From the IMG/VR virus record IMGVR_UViG_3300011113_000747, positions 120,543 to 184,542 of that record: DNA of 64,000 bases, one strand, 5' to 3'. Each line of letters begins with the position of its first letter. Position 1 is the stretch's first letter. Shown here piece after piece: positions 25,544 through 33,206 of the stretch. Made by a program: the position numbers and the translations under genes. Below the pieces are notes generated by a model. It had not been told where the DNA came from. It made no database searches and saw nothing but the letters and a program-made list of their open reading frames with translations. Origin of the DNA: a virus.

Positions 25544-25544
25544 A

Positions 25545-25561
25545 AGGAAAATCGATATAAT
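25545..25561 (+). promoter_or_regulatory. Early promoter with a true 5' leader
   Basis: AGGAAA (25545-25550), N5, TATAAT (25556-25561). Unlike the others the ATG is 25 nt away (25587), giving a leader of about 19 nt rich in CAA triplets with no Shine-Dalgarno. Confidence 0.75.
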
Positions 25562-25586
25562 AATAAGGTAACCAAACAACAACAAA

Positions 25587-26510
25587 ATGAAACTTAATCT
25601 ATCTAATAGTACCAAACTTCAAAAGGTTGGCGCCATTGACATTCCTGATCGATTCTTCAATCGTATGTCTACTGGTGTCAAAGAAATTGATAACCTTTTT
25701 GGTTCTGGTATCCTACCCGGCTCAACCTTTACCCTTACTGCAACTCCTGGTACTGGTAAGACTACTTTCTTTCTTCAGCTTCTTGATTCTATGCAGCTGA
25801 ATGGTTATGAGTGTGGCTTCGTTACTGGTGAAGAAGATGTAAGCCAGATTGCATTTACTTGTAAGCGTCTCGGTCTTCGCAACGTACCAGTTTGTAATGA
25901 GACGGACATCGACGAGATTCTTGCTCTTACTAAAGAGCTTGATGTTCTCATCATTGACTCGTTTCCATGCTTGACTACTAAGAAGAAGCTCAACTCTCGT
26001 GCTCGTGAGAAGTACTTCGTTGAACGTATCATTGATGCTGCAGCTGCTAACGATTGCGCTATTGGTGTTATTCTTCACATTACCAAAGGTGGTGATTACA
26101 AAGGTTCAACTTTGATTCCGCACGCTGTTAGCGCTAACTTTAAACTTGAACGCGATGAAGATAATGATGAACTTCGTATCTTCTCTGCTTCTAAAAATCG
26201 ATATGGTCGTTGCGAGACTCTGAATATCTATTTTGGTTCTCGTGGTTTCAATCTTACTGATATTACCGTTGGTGGTAACAATAAGAAAGAATCCAAGGCT
26301 GATCGTAAGCGTGAACAGCTTGACGCTATCATGGAGATGTCTGATGTTGGTGGTATCACCCAAAAGCAAGTCATCAAGAAGCTCAACATTGATGCTGGTA
26401 AAGCTTATCTTCTACTGAAGGATCTTACTAATACTGATAAACTTATCAAGTATGGTCGAGGCGAATCTGCAGTTTGGAAAAAAACTTCAACAAATACAGT
26501 TGAAGTCTAA
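25587..26510 (+). CDS. RecA-superfamily ATPase (RadA/DnaB-like) with C-terminal winged helix
   Basis: 307 residues. Walker A TPGTGKTT (53-60), Walker B DVLIIDSF (119-126), and ILHITKGGDYKGST (motif with the conserved Gly-Asp) mark the RecA/RadA fold; residues 1-45 (STGVKEIDNLFGSGILPGS) are the RadA-style entry. The last 75 residues look like a winged-helix domain (GGITQKQVIKKLNIDAGKAYLLLKDL). Likely a replication or recombination motor acting on single-stranded DNA. Codons are richer in C/G at third positions than in the structural genes, which with the leader suggests high expression. Confidence 0.8.
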   Translation: MKLNLSNSTKLQKVGAIDIPDRFFNRMSTGVKEIDNLFGSGILPGSTFTLTATPGTGKTTFFLQLLDSMQLNGYECGFVTGEEDVSQIAFTCKRLGLRNVPVCNETDIDEILALTKELDVLIIDSFPCLTTKKKLNSRAREKYFVERIIDAAAANDCAIGVILHITKGGDYKGSTLIPHAVSANFKLERDEDNDELRIFSASKNRYGRCETLNIYFGSRGFNLTDITVGGNNKKESKADRKREQLDAIMEMSDVGGITQKQVIKKLNIDAGKAYLLLKDLTNTDKLIKYGRGESAVWKKTSTNTVEV

Positions 26511-26527
26511 AGATAGGTTATTATAAT
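26500..26527 (+). promoter_or_regulatory. Sigma70-type promoter of the 26535 gene
   Basis: TTGAAG (26500-26505), 16-nt spacer, TATAAT (26522-26527), 7 nt, ATG at 26535. Confidence 0.65.
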
Positions 26528-26534
26528 GTATTAT

Positions 26535-26750
26535 ATGAAAAAGCTAGACATTAACCCAGAGTGGTATCAGAATAAGAACGTTCGTCCTAAGTCATTCCTT
26601 GTACGTATGGAACGTTCTCCAGATGGTGCATATCGTGTTGCTAAGGCATACGTCGAAAATAACGTCAATCAGTATGAGTCCGATCTTCAGCGAGTTGATG
26701 TTCGTGATCTTACTTCCGATCTCCGTCGTGGTACTATCTTCTCGTACTAA
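26535..26750 (+). CDS. Small hypothetical protein
   Basis: 71 residues starting MKKLDINPEW. The earlier in-frame ATG at 26526 overlaps the -10 box and is rejected. Basic and polar (RPKSFLVRMERSPDGAYRVAKAYVENN). It is the last gene before a strong terminator, so it forms a separate short transcription unit. Confidence 0.65.
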   Translation: MKKLDINPEWYQNKNVRPKSFLVRMERSPDGAYRVAKAYVENNVNQYESDLQRVDVRDLTSDLRRGTIFSY

Positions 26751-26772
26751 TTAAACCTGTTGTTGTGGTTGA

Positions 26773-26805
26773 GGGAGCTGAGCGAAAGTTCAGCTCCCTT
26801 TTTTT
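26773..26805 (+). terminator. Rho-independent terminator
   Basis: Stem GGGAGCTGAGC / GTTCAGCTCCC (11 bp, one G-T pair), GAAA tetraloop, then seven T. Closes the early unit ending at 26750. Confidence 0.93.
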
Positions 26806-26807
26806 GT

Positions 26808-26819
26808 TTAAATACTAAT
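26808..26819 (+). promoter_or_regulatory. Late promoter of the 26820 gene
   Basis: TTTAAATA (TAAATA at 26809-26814), 5 nt, ATG at 26820. It follows the terminator directly. Confidence 0.65.
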
Positions 26820-26996
26820 ATGGAACTATTAAAAATAATTTTAATTTACATTATTGCTGCATTAACTTGGATTGTGGGTGGTGTAGCGTTCATCGTGAGG
26901 GTGTTTGCATATGGTCTACTTGAAATGCATTTATTTTTAGAGTGGTGTATGTTTCAGCTCGTAAAAGCAGTTGAAACTATATATCCTGATGAATAA
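26820..26996 (+). CDS. Small membrane protein
   Basis: 58 residues with two overlapping hydrophobic stretches (IILIYIIAALTWIVGG and FIVRVFAYGLL) and an acidic end. The late box fixes the ATG; a start at 26760 would run through the terminator. Late expression and size would fit a lysis or envelope protein. Confidence 0.6.
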   Translation: MELLKIILIYIIAALTWIVGGVAFIVRVFAYGLLEMHLFLEWCMFQLVKAVETIYPDE

Positions 26997-27004
26997 ATGT
27001 TTAT
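26992..27004 (+). promoter_or_regulatory. Possible late promoter of the 27005 gene
   Basis: AATAAATG (one mismatch to TAAATA, 26994-26999), 5 nt, GTG at 27005; overlaps the preceding stop. Confidence 0.4.
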
Positions 27005-27904
27005 GTGAATTTACTATTAGGATCATCAGGATATGTCGGGCAGGCTTTCAAAAAATATTTTGAAGCAAATAAAATACCATATATAACACATAGTGTGAGA
27101 TTTCCTCTTGATGAAAGAGAGTTCACAAAAGTGTTATTAACAAACAAAGTTAAAGTGGTATACAACTGCGCAGGGTTTACAGGTAAACCAAACGTCGATA
27201 GTTGCGAGTTACCTGAAAATAAAGAGTTAGCTTTATTTGCAAATGCACTTTTACCTGCACAAATTTTAGATTTACTCACTAAGTTAAATGTTAGATTGGT
27301 GCAGGTATCATCAGGTTGCATTTATAATGATCCAACATGTGAGTATGGATTGGAACCATCAATTATTTACACTACTGATGATCTTCCTAATTTTACTTTC
27401 AATAACAAAAAGCGCTCATGGTATAGTGGTACAAAAGCTTTGGGAGAAGAATTACTTTTAAGTAAGAAGCATGCATCAGTAGCTATTTGTAGATTGAGAA
27501 TACCTTTCAATGGTGATGTAAATAGCAGAAACATCATTCATAAACTTATCAATTACAAAACACTTATTAATACTACAAATTCATTTTCTAATTTAGATGA
27601 GTTTGTTAATTCATGTTACATTATTGGTAATAACAGCTATGAAGAGGGTATATTTAACCTCACACAGCCGGGTTATATGACCACTAAAGAAATTGTTGCT
27701 TTACTACAAAAGTATAATCTAGTAGGTGAAAAAGAATATTTTGAAAATATTAATACATTTGAAGGTACAACTACTGCACCGAGATCAAACTGCGTGTTAG
27801 AACCTACTATGTTTTTGAATTATTCAAAAAACACAACTTTGAATACAACACCTATTGAAGTTTCTATGGAAGAAGCAATCAAACAATACGCTAGTAATCT
27901 ATGA
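27005..27904 (+). CDS. NDP-4-keto-6-deoxyglucose 3,5-epimerase/4-reductase-like (NRS/ER type)
   Basis: 299 residues, SDR fold: cofactor site GSSGYVGQ (6-13), NCAGFTGKPNVDSCE, VSSGCIY, and YSGTK (YxxxK). The GKPNVDSCE and later ...FNLTQPGYMTTKEI blocks closely recall the plant NRS/ER (RHM C-terminal) and Mimivirus L780 enzymes, which perform epimerisation and reduction in one protein to give NDP-L-rhamnose, rather than bacterial RmlD alone. With the RmlA- and RmlB-like genes this would complete the pathway without RmlC. GTG start. Overlaps the next ORF by ATGA. Confidence 0.78.
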   Translation: MNLLLGSSGYVGQAFKKYFEANKIPYITHSVRFPLDEREFTKVLLTNKVKVVYNCAGFTGKPNVDSCELPENKELALFANALLPAQILDLLTKLNVRLVQVSSGCIYNDPTCEYGLEPSIIYTTDDLPNFTFNNKKRSWYSGTKALGEELLLSKKHASVAICRLRIPFNGDVNSRNIIHKLINYKTLINTTNSFSNLDEFVNSCYIIGNNSYEEGIFNLTQPGYMTTKEIVALLQKYNLVGEKEYFENINTFEGTTTAPRSNCVLEPTMFLNYSKNTTLNTTPIEVSMEEAIKQYASNL

Positions 27905-28047
27905 ATGGTGAAGCAGGAAAAGGAGATAAATTAAGACAAGGAGCTGACTTAAAGGCTTATTGGGAAAACTACGACAATATATTTCGTAAAGATAAACCAA
28001 AAAATGAAACAACCCAACAATTACCTACGTCCGCCTCAAGACCCTGA
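27901..28047 (+). CDS. Small hypothetical protein (48 aa)
   Basis: 48 residues beginning NGEAGKGDKLRQGADLKAYW and continuing NYDNIF. The GDKxRxGxxLKAYWxNYDxIF pattern is one I recall from short unnamed ORFs of T4-like phages. It starts in the stop of the epimerase/reductase gene and overlaps the next ORF by 44 nt in another frame. Confidence 0.6.
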   Translation: MNGEAGKGDKLRQGADLKAYWENYDNIFRKDKPKNETTQQLPTSASRP

Positions 28048-28120
28048 ATCATCTTGTTTTATTCTGCTGATGGCGATTACATGGATTGCGATTTTAATTG
28101 CTTTTATATGTAAACACTAA
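28004..28120 (+). CDS. Small membrane peptide (38 aa), overlapping
   Basis: 38 residues; polar Pro-rich start (KQPNNYLRPPQDPE) and one membrane helix (CFILLMAITWIAILIAFIC). It overlaps the 48-aa ORF in another frame, and its stop codon is part of the late box of the endolysin gene. The position before the endolysin suggests a role in envelope disruption, unproven. Confidence 0.5.
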   Translation: MKQPNNYLRPPQDPESSCFILLMAITWIAILIAFICKH

Positions 28121-28128
28121 ATATTTAC
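28116..28128 (+). promoter_or_regulatory. Late promoter of the endolysin gene
   Basis: ACTAAATA (TAAATA at 28118-28123), 5 nt, ATG at 28129. Confidence 0.72.
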
Positions 28129-28905
28129 ATGAGCTATGCGAATGTAGGAAGAGTTTGGACCACAACAAGTTTTGTAGATTATTTAAAGCAATTGCCACCA
28201 CCAGCTTGGTGTAAAGCAGTTTGTATTCACCACACAGCTTTTCCTGACCTTGCCATGAGGCCTAAAGGCCTTACTATTCAGCATATCGAAAATATGCGTT
28301 TTGGTTATATCAATGAAAGAAAATGGTCTGCAGGGCCTCATTTCTTTACAGACGAAGATCAAATCTTCGGTATGACACCACCAACAGAAAAAGGTGTGCA
28401 TGCTGCTTCTTTCAATTCACTTGCTGTGGGTATTGAAATGTTAGGTGATTTTGATGTAGCAGATGATCCAAAGTCTGGTAGAGGGTTGGATGTAGTTGAA
28501 ACAACAGCTGCAACAACAAAAGCTCTTTTGAATTGGCTTAATTTACCAGCAACAAAAGATACAATTCTCTTTCATAGAGACGACCCAAAAACAAAGAAGA
28601 CTTGCCCTGGTAAGAAAATCAATAAAGATTGGTTTGTTGATCTAGTCAATAGAACCCAAACACCAGGTGTCCGAGTTATACCATCACCAGTTGTTATTCC
28701 AAATAATGTCACGGGTGTGGTTGATTATGTTACTAAGCATAAAGGTTACACAATTGATGAAGCTACAAAACTGCTTCATAGAGATGGTAACATGTTCTTC
28801 TTCGGCAATGATTGGCTTGAAGGCGCTTATTACGCAACAAGTGCACAACGTACAGTAGCTCCTATCAAAGAATTGGAATTAATTATTCCAAAATCTAGTT
28901 GTTAA
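28129..28905 (+). CDS. N-acetylmuramoyl-L-alanine amidase endolysin
   Basis: 258 residues. An Amidase_2 (T7-lysozyme type) domain covers about 25-175: zinc ligands H34 in CIHHTAF, H149 in LFHRDDP and C159 in KTCPGK are present. It cuts the bond between muramic acid and the peptide stem. The last 80 residues (KGYTIDEATKLLHRDGNMFFFGNDWLEGAYY) may bind cell wall. It has no signal peptide, so a holin is needed. Late promoter. Confidence 0.88.
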   Translation: MSYANVGRVWTTTSFVDYLKQLPPPAWCKAVCIHHTAFPDLAMRPKGLTIQHIENMRFGYINERKWSAGPHFFTDEDQIFGMTPPTEKGVHAASFNSLAVGIEMLGDFDVADDPKSGRGLDVVETTAATTKALLNWLNLPATKDTILFHRDDPKTKKTCPGKKINKDWFVDLVNRTQTPGVRVIPSPVVIPNNVTGVVDYVTKHKGYTIDEATKLLHRDGNMFFFGNDWLEGAYYATSAQRTVAPIKELELIIPKSSC

Positions 28906-28926
28906 AAAGAGGAAATACGCTATAAT
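28899..28926 (+). promoter_or_regulatory. Early promoter of pseT
   Basis: TTGTTA (28899-28904), 16-nt spacer holding AGGAAA (28910-28915), TATAAT (28921-28926), 6 nt, ATG at 28933. The -35 overlaps the endolysin stop. Confidence 0.8.
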
Positions 28927-28932
28927 TAGCGT

Positions 28933-29823
28933 ATGAAGAAACAGAAAATTATTTTGACTCGTGGTCTGCCTGCGAGCGGCAAGAGTACTTGGGCTAAAGA
29001 GCAAGTTGCAAAAGGCAACGGCAAGGTGAAGCGCGTCAACAAAGATGACTTGCGCGACATGATTGATGCTGGCATCTGGTCCAAGACCAATGAGCAGATG
29101 ATTCTCAATGCTCGTGATGCACTTGTTGCTCTCTTTATCAGCAACAAAGAAGTGGAAACGGTGATCGTTGATGACACCAACTTTGAAGAGAAACACTTTA
29201 ATACCATGGTTGGGTATGCAGACTCTTATACCAAGCTTTGTAATAGAGACATCACTGTTGAATACAAGGACTTCTTGGATGTGTCTCTTGATGAGTGCTT
29301 GCATCGTGATTCTCTACGTGCTAAGCCTGTTGGTGAAAAGGTCATCAAGGGCATGCATCAGCGCTACATTCTTCCAACCATTAAAGATGCTCCTGTCGCA
29401 AATAAGAAAGGCAATTCCATCATTGTAGACATTGATGGTACTCTTGCGCATCGTTGTGATCGCAACTGGTTTGAGTACGAAAAAGTTGATCAAGACCACC
29501 TGGATGTTGTTGTATACGGCATTGTAGAAGCTTTCCAAAAGAAAGGTTATACCATTCTCATTGTATCTGGTCGCGAGGGTACTGAAGTCTGCCGTCAAAA
29601 GACTCTTGCATGGCTCGACAAGCACAAGGTTCCTTATTACGATCTTATGATGCGTAAAGAAGGTGACCATCGTCGTGACTCCATTGTCAAGAAGGAGATC
29701 TACGATACTCTCATTAAGGATAAATTCGATGTGGAATTTGTCCTGGACGACAGAAAATCTGTTTGCGATATGTGGCGCGAAATCGGCCTCAAATGTCTCC
29801 AGGTAGCCCCTGGAGACTTTTGA
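28933..29823 (+). CDS. pseT: Polynucleotide 5'-kinase / 3'-phosphatase (T4 PseT-like)
   Basis: 296 residues (T4 Pnkp 301). N-terminal kinase with P-loop GLPASGKS (11-18) and R/D-rich acceptor site; C-terminal HAD phosphatase with DIDGT (166-170, catalytic Asp pair) and VLDDR near the end. It heals RNA or DNA ends (5'-OH to phosphate, removal of 3' or 2',3'-cyclic phosphate) for sealing by an RNA ligase, in T4 to repair host tRNA cut by anticodon nucleases. Own early promoter. Confidence 0.93.
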   Translation: MKKQKIILTRGLPASGKSTWAKEQVAKGNGKVKRVNKDDLRDMIDAGIWSKTNEQMILNARDALVALFISNKEVETVIVDDTNFEEKHFNTMVGYADSYTKLCNRDITVEYKDFLDVSLDECLHRDSLRAKPVGEKVIKGMHQRYILPTIKDAPVANKKGNSIIVDIDGTLAHRCDRNWFEYEKVDQDHLDVVVYGIVEAFQKKGYTILIVSGREGTEVCRQKTLAWLDKHKVPYYDLMMRKEGDHRRDSIVKKEIYDTLIKDKFDVEFVLDDRKSVCDMWREIGLKCLQVAPGDF

Positions 29824-30568
29824 TCTCCTCTTCTGTTGCATACCTGATTTTGTACCCTCTATGGTGTGACTGTCTGCCTCTCAAAGTATCAGAAAGACAG
29901 TTTCTGTTAAGGTTATACTTCTCAACTATATTAAGAAGCCCACATTCAAATGTAGTTGAGAGGTCCGGGTGAGTGAGTAAAAACCATCTATAACTTTTAT
30001 TAAAAATTTTACCAGCTTTTGCAAGTTCCCTCATTTTAGCTAATCGTTCTTTTTGGCTTTCAGATAGCTTTTCAAGCATTTGTGCTGATTTAACTTTACC
30101 TGGATTATTTTGTTTAAACTGTATTCGTTTAAGTTCTAAATGCTTTTGACCCTCTTCTGACTGTAACCACTTTTTGCGTGTTGCTGCAGCTTTTGCTTTA
30201 GTTTCTTCTGTGTGGTGCTTGCCATACATATGATTAGCAGCACCACATCTACCGACTTTATGATATGCACCGGTATGACCACCTCTACCACCTTCATGCG
30301 TATTGTATCCTAATTCACGGCTGTTATATTCTTTTATGAGCTCACGCTCTCTTGCAAGCCCCATTTCTTTACTTTCTACAACTTCCAAAGTTTCAATGAT
30401 GAAACTTTCAGGTCCATATTTCTTAATTGCTCTAACAAATTTGTAATCATATTTGCCTGAGAAAGCATCCCTACAATGACGACGCCACCTTTGTTCAATT
30501 GTTTGACCTGTATAGCCAATATACATCTTGCTATTTTTTGTATTTGTAATTTTATAAACTGTGTGCAT
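29789..30568 (-). CDS. GIY-YIG homing endonuclease (Seg-like)
   Basis: 259 residues from the ATG at 30568. GIY-YIG core VYKITN ... MYIGYTGQ at the N-terminus, catalytic Arg in RWRRH, Glu in the E.E..LI helix, then NUMOD-type DNA-binding repeats (GRCGAANHMYGKHHTEETKAKAA, SYRWFLLTHP). I prefer this start to the ATG 21 nt earlier because a late box lies exactly 5 nt before it. The last 35 nt overlap the end of pseT on the other strand. Confidence 0.85.
   Translation of the reverse strand: MHTVYKITNTKNSKMYIGYTGQTIEQRWRRHCRDAFSGKYDYKFVRAIKKYGPESFIIETLEVVESKEMGLARERELIKEYNSRELGYNTHEGGRGGHTGAYHKVGRCGAANHMYGKHHTEETKAKAAATRKKWLQSEEGQKHLELKRIQFKQNNPGKVKSAQMLEKLSESQKERLAKMRELAKAGKIFNKSYRWFLLTHPDLSTTFECGLLNIVEKYNLNRNCLSDTLRGRQSHHRGYKIRYATEEEIKSLQGLPGDI
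29795..29821. terminator. Bidirectional hairpin at the pseT / endonuclease junction
   Basis: GTCTCCAGG / CCTGGAGAC perfect 9-bp stem, 5-nt loop (29804-29808), TTTT on the plus strand. It lies inside the last codons of both convergent genes, where both proteins end in similar residues (PGDF and PGDI). Confidence 0.6.
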
Positions 30569-30581
30569 GCAATTATTTATT
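30569..30581 (-). promoter_or_regulatory. Late promoter of the GIY-YIG gene
   Basis: Minus strand AATAAATA (TAAATA at 30574-30579), 5 nt, ATG at 30568. Confidence 0.68.
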
Positions 30582-30635
30582 GAACTCATGTAGTAAATAT
30601 GTGGACATTTTGAATTTTAGTTGTATATTTTATTT

Positions 30636-30935
30636 GTGGATAATACTTCAACCGACAAAGACTTAATCAACCTACATGAGTGGAATGGCTTTGCTGAAAA
30701 GCGCATGACGTTGTTAGAAGCTCTAACCATCATCAACAATCGTTATAGAAGTGATGTAGGAGCTTTAGAAGATGAGTTGGAAAAATTTCGTGATGCAGTT
30801 AAAACTGCTCATGATGTTCTTTTAACTGTTGTGAATGAATGCAATCTTTATTACAAAGAAAGCGCAGACATTGACAATTATACACTTGATGATTGCTACA
30901 CAGCAATTGCTAAAATTAAACAATTAAAATATTAA
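30636..30935 (+). CDS. Hypothetical helical protein
   Basis: 99 residues from the GTG at 30636 (an upstream TTG would add five residues). Two long helices with heptad character (LLEALTIINNRY, VGALEDELEKFRDAVKTAHDVLLTVVNEC). Start is uncertain; only a weak AT-rich promoter is visible. First gene of a long rightward early operon. Confidence 0.6.
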   Translation: MDNTSTDKDLINLHEWNGFAEKRMTLLEALTIINNRYRSDVGALEDELEKFRDAVKTAHDVLLTVVNECNLYYKESADIDNYTLDDCYTAIAKIKQLKY

Positions 30936-30938
30936 ATT

Positions 30939-31391
30939 ATGAGCCTATTAGAATACGCAATGGATGAGTTGGATCGCATTGGCATGACTGCTGATGGTGA
31001 TGAATATAATGCAATGATGCGCAATCACATTCTACACATGGTTGAAGAATTTGCTAAAGAAGGTCATTCTGGCTTCTCTGCAAATTATGCAATTCAATGT
31101 TTGGAGAAGTTGTTGCGATTTGAGCCTCTGTCTCCATTGACTGGAGAAGATAGTGAGTGGCTTGATATCAGTGCTTATGGAGATAACCCTTGTTGGCAAA
31201 ACAAACGATGCTCAAGAGTATTCAAAGAGGCTGATGGAAAAGCATATGATATTGAAGGCTTTGTGTTTTGGTCATGGGCTACAGATGAAGAGGGTAATAA
31301 GTTCAAAAGCCACTATACCAATAAAAAGAGTCGTAGATATATTGAGTTTCCTTATACACCTAAAACTGAATACGTGGAGGATGTAGAGTGA
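30939..31391 (+). CDS. Conserved phage hypothetical protein
   Basis: 150 residues. Helical N-terminal half (LEYAMDELDRIGMTADGDEYNAMMRNHIL) and a second half with W-rich beta strands (EWLDISAYGDNPCWQNKRCSRVFKEADG, EGFVFWSW). I recognise this as an unnamed protein seen in many large phages but know no function. Coupled to the next gene by overlap. Confidence 0.65.
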   Translation: MSLLEYAMDELDRIGMTADGDEYNAMMRNHILHMVEEFAKEGHSGFSANYAIQCLEKLLRFEPLSPLTGEDSEWLDISAYGDNPCWQNKRCSRVFKEADGKAYDIEGFVFWSWATDEEGNKFKSHYTNKKSRRYIEFPYTPKTEYVEDVE

Positions 31392-32188
31392 GACACTTTC
31401 ATTGCATCGAATCAAATTGTGGCAAGCACAAGGGTTGGCGTTGTTGGATTTATCCCTTCGCCAACATCTTGAGCTCACACCATGACAGAGTTAATGTTGG
31501 CATTGAATTTTATCCTTGGACAGACGTAGACATGCCAGGCTTCAATGTATATGGCAAGGCTAATGATGAACACACCATTGGCTTCAGCGTCAATGTTCCG
31601 TTCCTCTTCTCTTTGTATGTTCATGCTGATTTAGCCAAATGGGGATACTCCAAAGTGTGGCGCAAAATTTTGCGGTTGGATGAAGATCGTAAATATGGCG
31701 GGCGAAGTTGGGGCATCAAATACATCAAAGATTCCGGCTGTATTGATGGAGGCTATTTCAACATTGAATTGGGTCGCTACGACAATTGCTGGAGTTCCAA
31801 AGATCCAAAATGGTTGAGTACAAGCATCTATCCTCGTGTTGTATTGTGCGGTAGAGCCACATACTCTGAGCAAGACAATGGAACTACACAACACACTGTA
31901 ACAATCAAAGGTAATAAAGAATATGCAGATAAAGAGTATGTTCTCGATTGCAGAGAATATATCTCCACCTGGACATGGAAGCGATTCAAAAAGCCTTATT
32001 CATTGAAGCGCTACGAAGTATCTACTCAAGACAAAGACGGTGTGCCTCACCCAGGCAAAGGCACTACATGCTACAATTGTGAAGAGAGTGCATTGCAGAG
32101 CCAAACCAGCCCAGCAAATAGCAGAGAAGAAGCCATTGCAAAGTTTGTGGAAAGCGTTGATTGGTATAGAAAGAATTATCCTCTATGA
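31388..32188 (+). CDS. Hypothetical protein with Cys-rich ends
   Basis: 266 residues from a GTG overlapping the preceding stop. Starts with HFHCIESNCGKHKGWRCW and ends with CYNCEES, so a zinc site is possible; the middle is Trp/Tyr-rich beta. No family recognised. Overlaps the nucleotidyltransferase-like gene by 4 nt. Confidence 0.6.
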   Translation: MRHFHCIESNCGKHKGWRCWIYPFANILSSHHDRVNVGIEFYPWTDVDMPGFNVYGKANDEHTIGFSVNVPFLFSLYVHADLAKWGYSKVWRKILRLDEDRKYGGRSWGIKYIKDSGCIDGGYFNIELGRYDNCWSSKDPKWLSTSIYPRVVLCGRATYSEQDNGTTQHTVTIKGNKEYADKEYVLDCREYISTWTWKRFKKPYSLKRYEVSTQDKDGVPHPGKGTTCYNCEESALQSQTSPANSREEAIAKFVESVDWYRKNYPL

Positions 32189-32889
32189 GTCTACTTGAAG
32201 AAATTGATTTAGATGCAATGATGGCACCTGTGCCGGTGAAGCGCAAGCCTGGTGAGTTTAAGCTCATCATGCCTGATGATGCAGAACTCATGAGTTTTGA
32301 AACATCAAAGCTCAAAGATTGGCGTTTATATGGCATTGAACCTATTGTTTGGCGGTTGCTAGAAACAAAGAAAGTATTTCTTGCTGGCGGTTCGCTGCGC
32401 ACTGTTATCGATGTAGATGATGAGGTGAATGACTACGACATTTTCTTTCACAATCTCGATGATGTAGAAGCAATTAAGAAAATGCTTTTAGATGCGGATT
32501 TTAATCTCTATTATGCATGTCCTGAGAATAAGCTATTCTCATACATCTATAGCGAGGACGAATCATCTAGCATTAAAGTTCAGCTCATTTGTGAGCAAGC
32601 ATATGTGAGTCCCATTGATTGCATCAGTCAGTTTGACTTTGGTGCCTGTGCTGCAGCACTGACTCACGAGAAGTTTTATTGCTACGATATGTTCATCAAC
32701 AATGTACGCAGCAAAACCATCACCATGCTGGCTCTACCATTTCCTCTTGCTAGCTTCAAGCGTGCAGCCAAGTATGCAGCTAAAGGATACAACATCGGAT
32801 ATTTCGCCGAACAATTCATTTGGGAAGTACGAATGATGCCAGCAAATTTGTTAGTTGAAGGCGGCGCAATGAGACGCTATATTGATTGA
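32185..32889 (+). CDS. Nucleotidyltransferase-fold protein
   Basis: 234 residues. AGGSLRTVIDVDDEVNDYDIFF (about 66-85) is a Pol-beta-type active site: GGxLR followed by DxD within DYDIFF. The arrangement resembles CCA-adding or MNT-type nucleotidyltransferases. It may add nucleotides to RNA, perhaps during tRNA repair given the PNKP and RNA ligases nearby, or modify protein or drug. No C-terminal domain beyond about 100 residues is recognised. Confidence 0.65.
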   Translation: MSLLEEIDLDAMMAPVPVKRKPGEFKLIMPDDAELMSFETSKLKDWRLYGIEPIVWRLLETKKVFLAGGSLRTVIDVDDEVNDYDIFFHNLDDVEAIKKMLLDADFNLYYACPENKLFSYIYSEDESSSIKVQLICEQAYVSPIDCISQFDFGACAAALTHEKFYCYDMFINNVRSKTITMLALPFPLASFKRAAKYAAKGYNIGYFAEQFIWEVRMMPANLLVEGGAMRRYID

Positions 32890-32919
32890 TTCTGACTTCT
32901 GGCCTAATGCATAAACTTT

Positions 32920-33201
32920 ATGACAACAGTAAAACTAATTAGAGACTCATATCCTTATCTCAAAGGAACAGAATTCATTGTAACAGGTGGTGATGATGGA
33001 TTTTGGAGTCGTTATGCATTCTATTCTGGAACGGTTGTTGCAAAAGGAAAAGAGCGTCACATCTCAGTTGAAAGATGCGATTGCGAATACATCTCCCCAA
33101 GAGAATACACTGGCAAAGTGCTTTTGCATGAAGAGTATTTGAATCCAAAGCCCATGTCGGATTCTGATTATTGGGAAGATTATCTCAATTCTCCCGGCTA
33201 A
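32920..33201 (+). CDS. Small hypothetical protein
   Basis: 93 residues, beta-rich (VKLIRDSYPYLKGTEFIVTGGDDGFWSRYAFYSGTVVAKGKERHISVE), possibly an SH3-like barrel. Acidic end (DSDYWEDYLNSPG). A 30-nt gap without a clear promoter separates it from the upstream gene. Confidence 0.6.
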   Translation: MTTVKLIRDSYPYLKGTEFIVTGGDDGFWSRYAFYSGTVVAKGKERHISVERCDCEYISPREYTGKVLLHEEYLNPKPMSDSDYWEDYLNSPG

Positions 33202-33206
33202 ATCAG

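Noticed and set aside
26526-26534. Upstream ATG for the 71-aa protein
   Set aside because: It overlaps the TATAAT -10 box; the ATG at 26535 is at the usual distance.
26760-26819. Longer N-terminus for the small membrane protein
   Set aside because: It would run through the strong terminator at 26773-26805, and a late box sets the ATG at 26820.
29789-30568. Integrase or transposase origin of the minus-strand insert
   Set aside because: The GIY-YIG core and NUMOD-like repeats identify a homing endonuclease; there are no terminal inverted repeats or target duplications.
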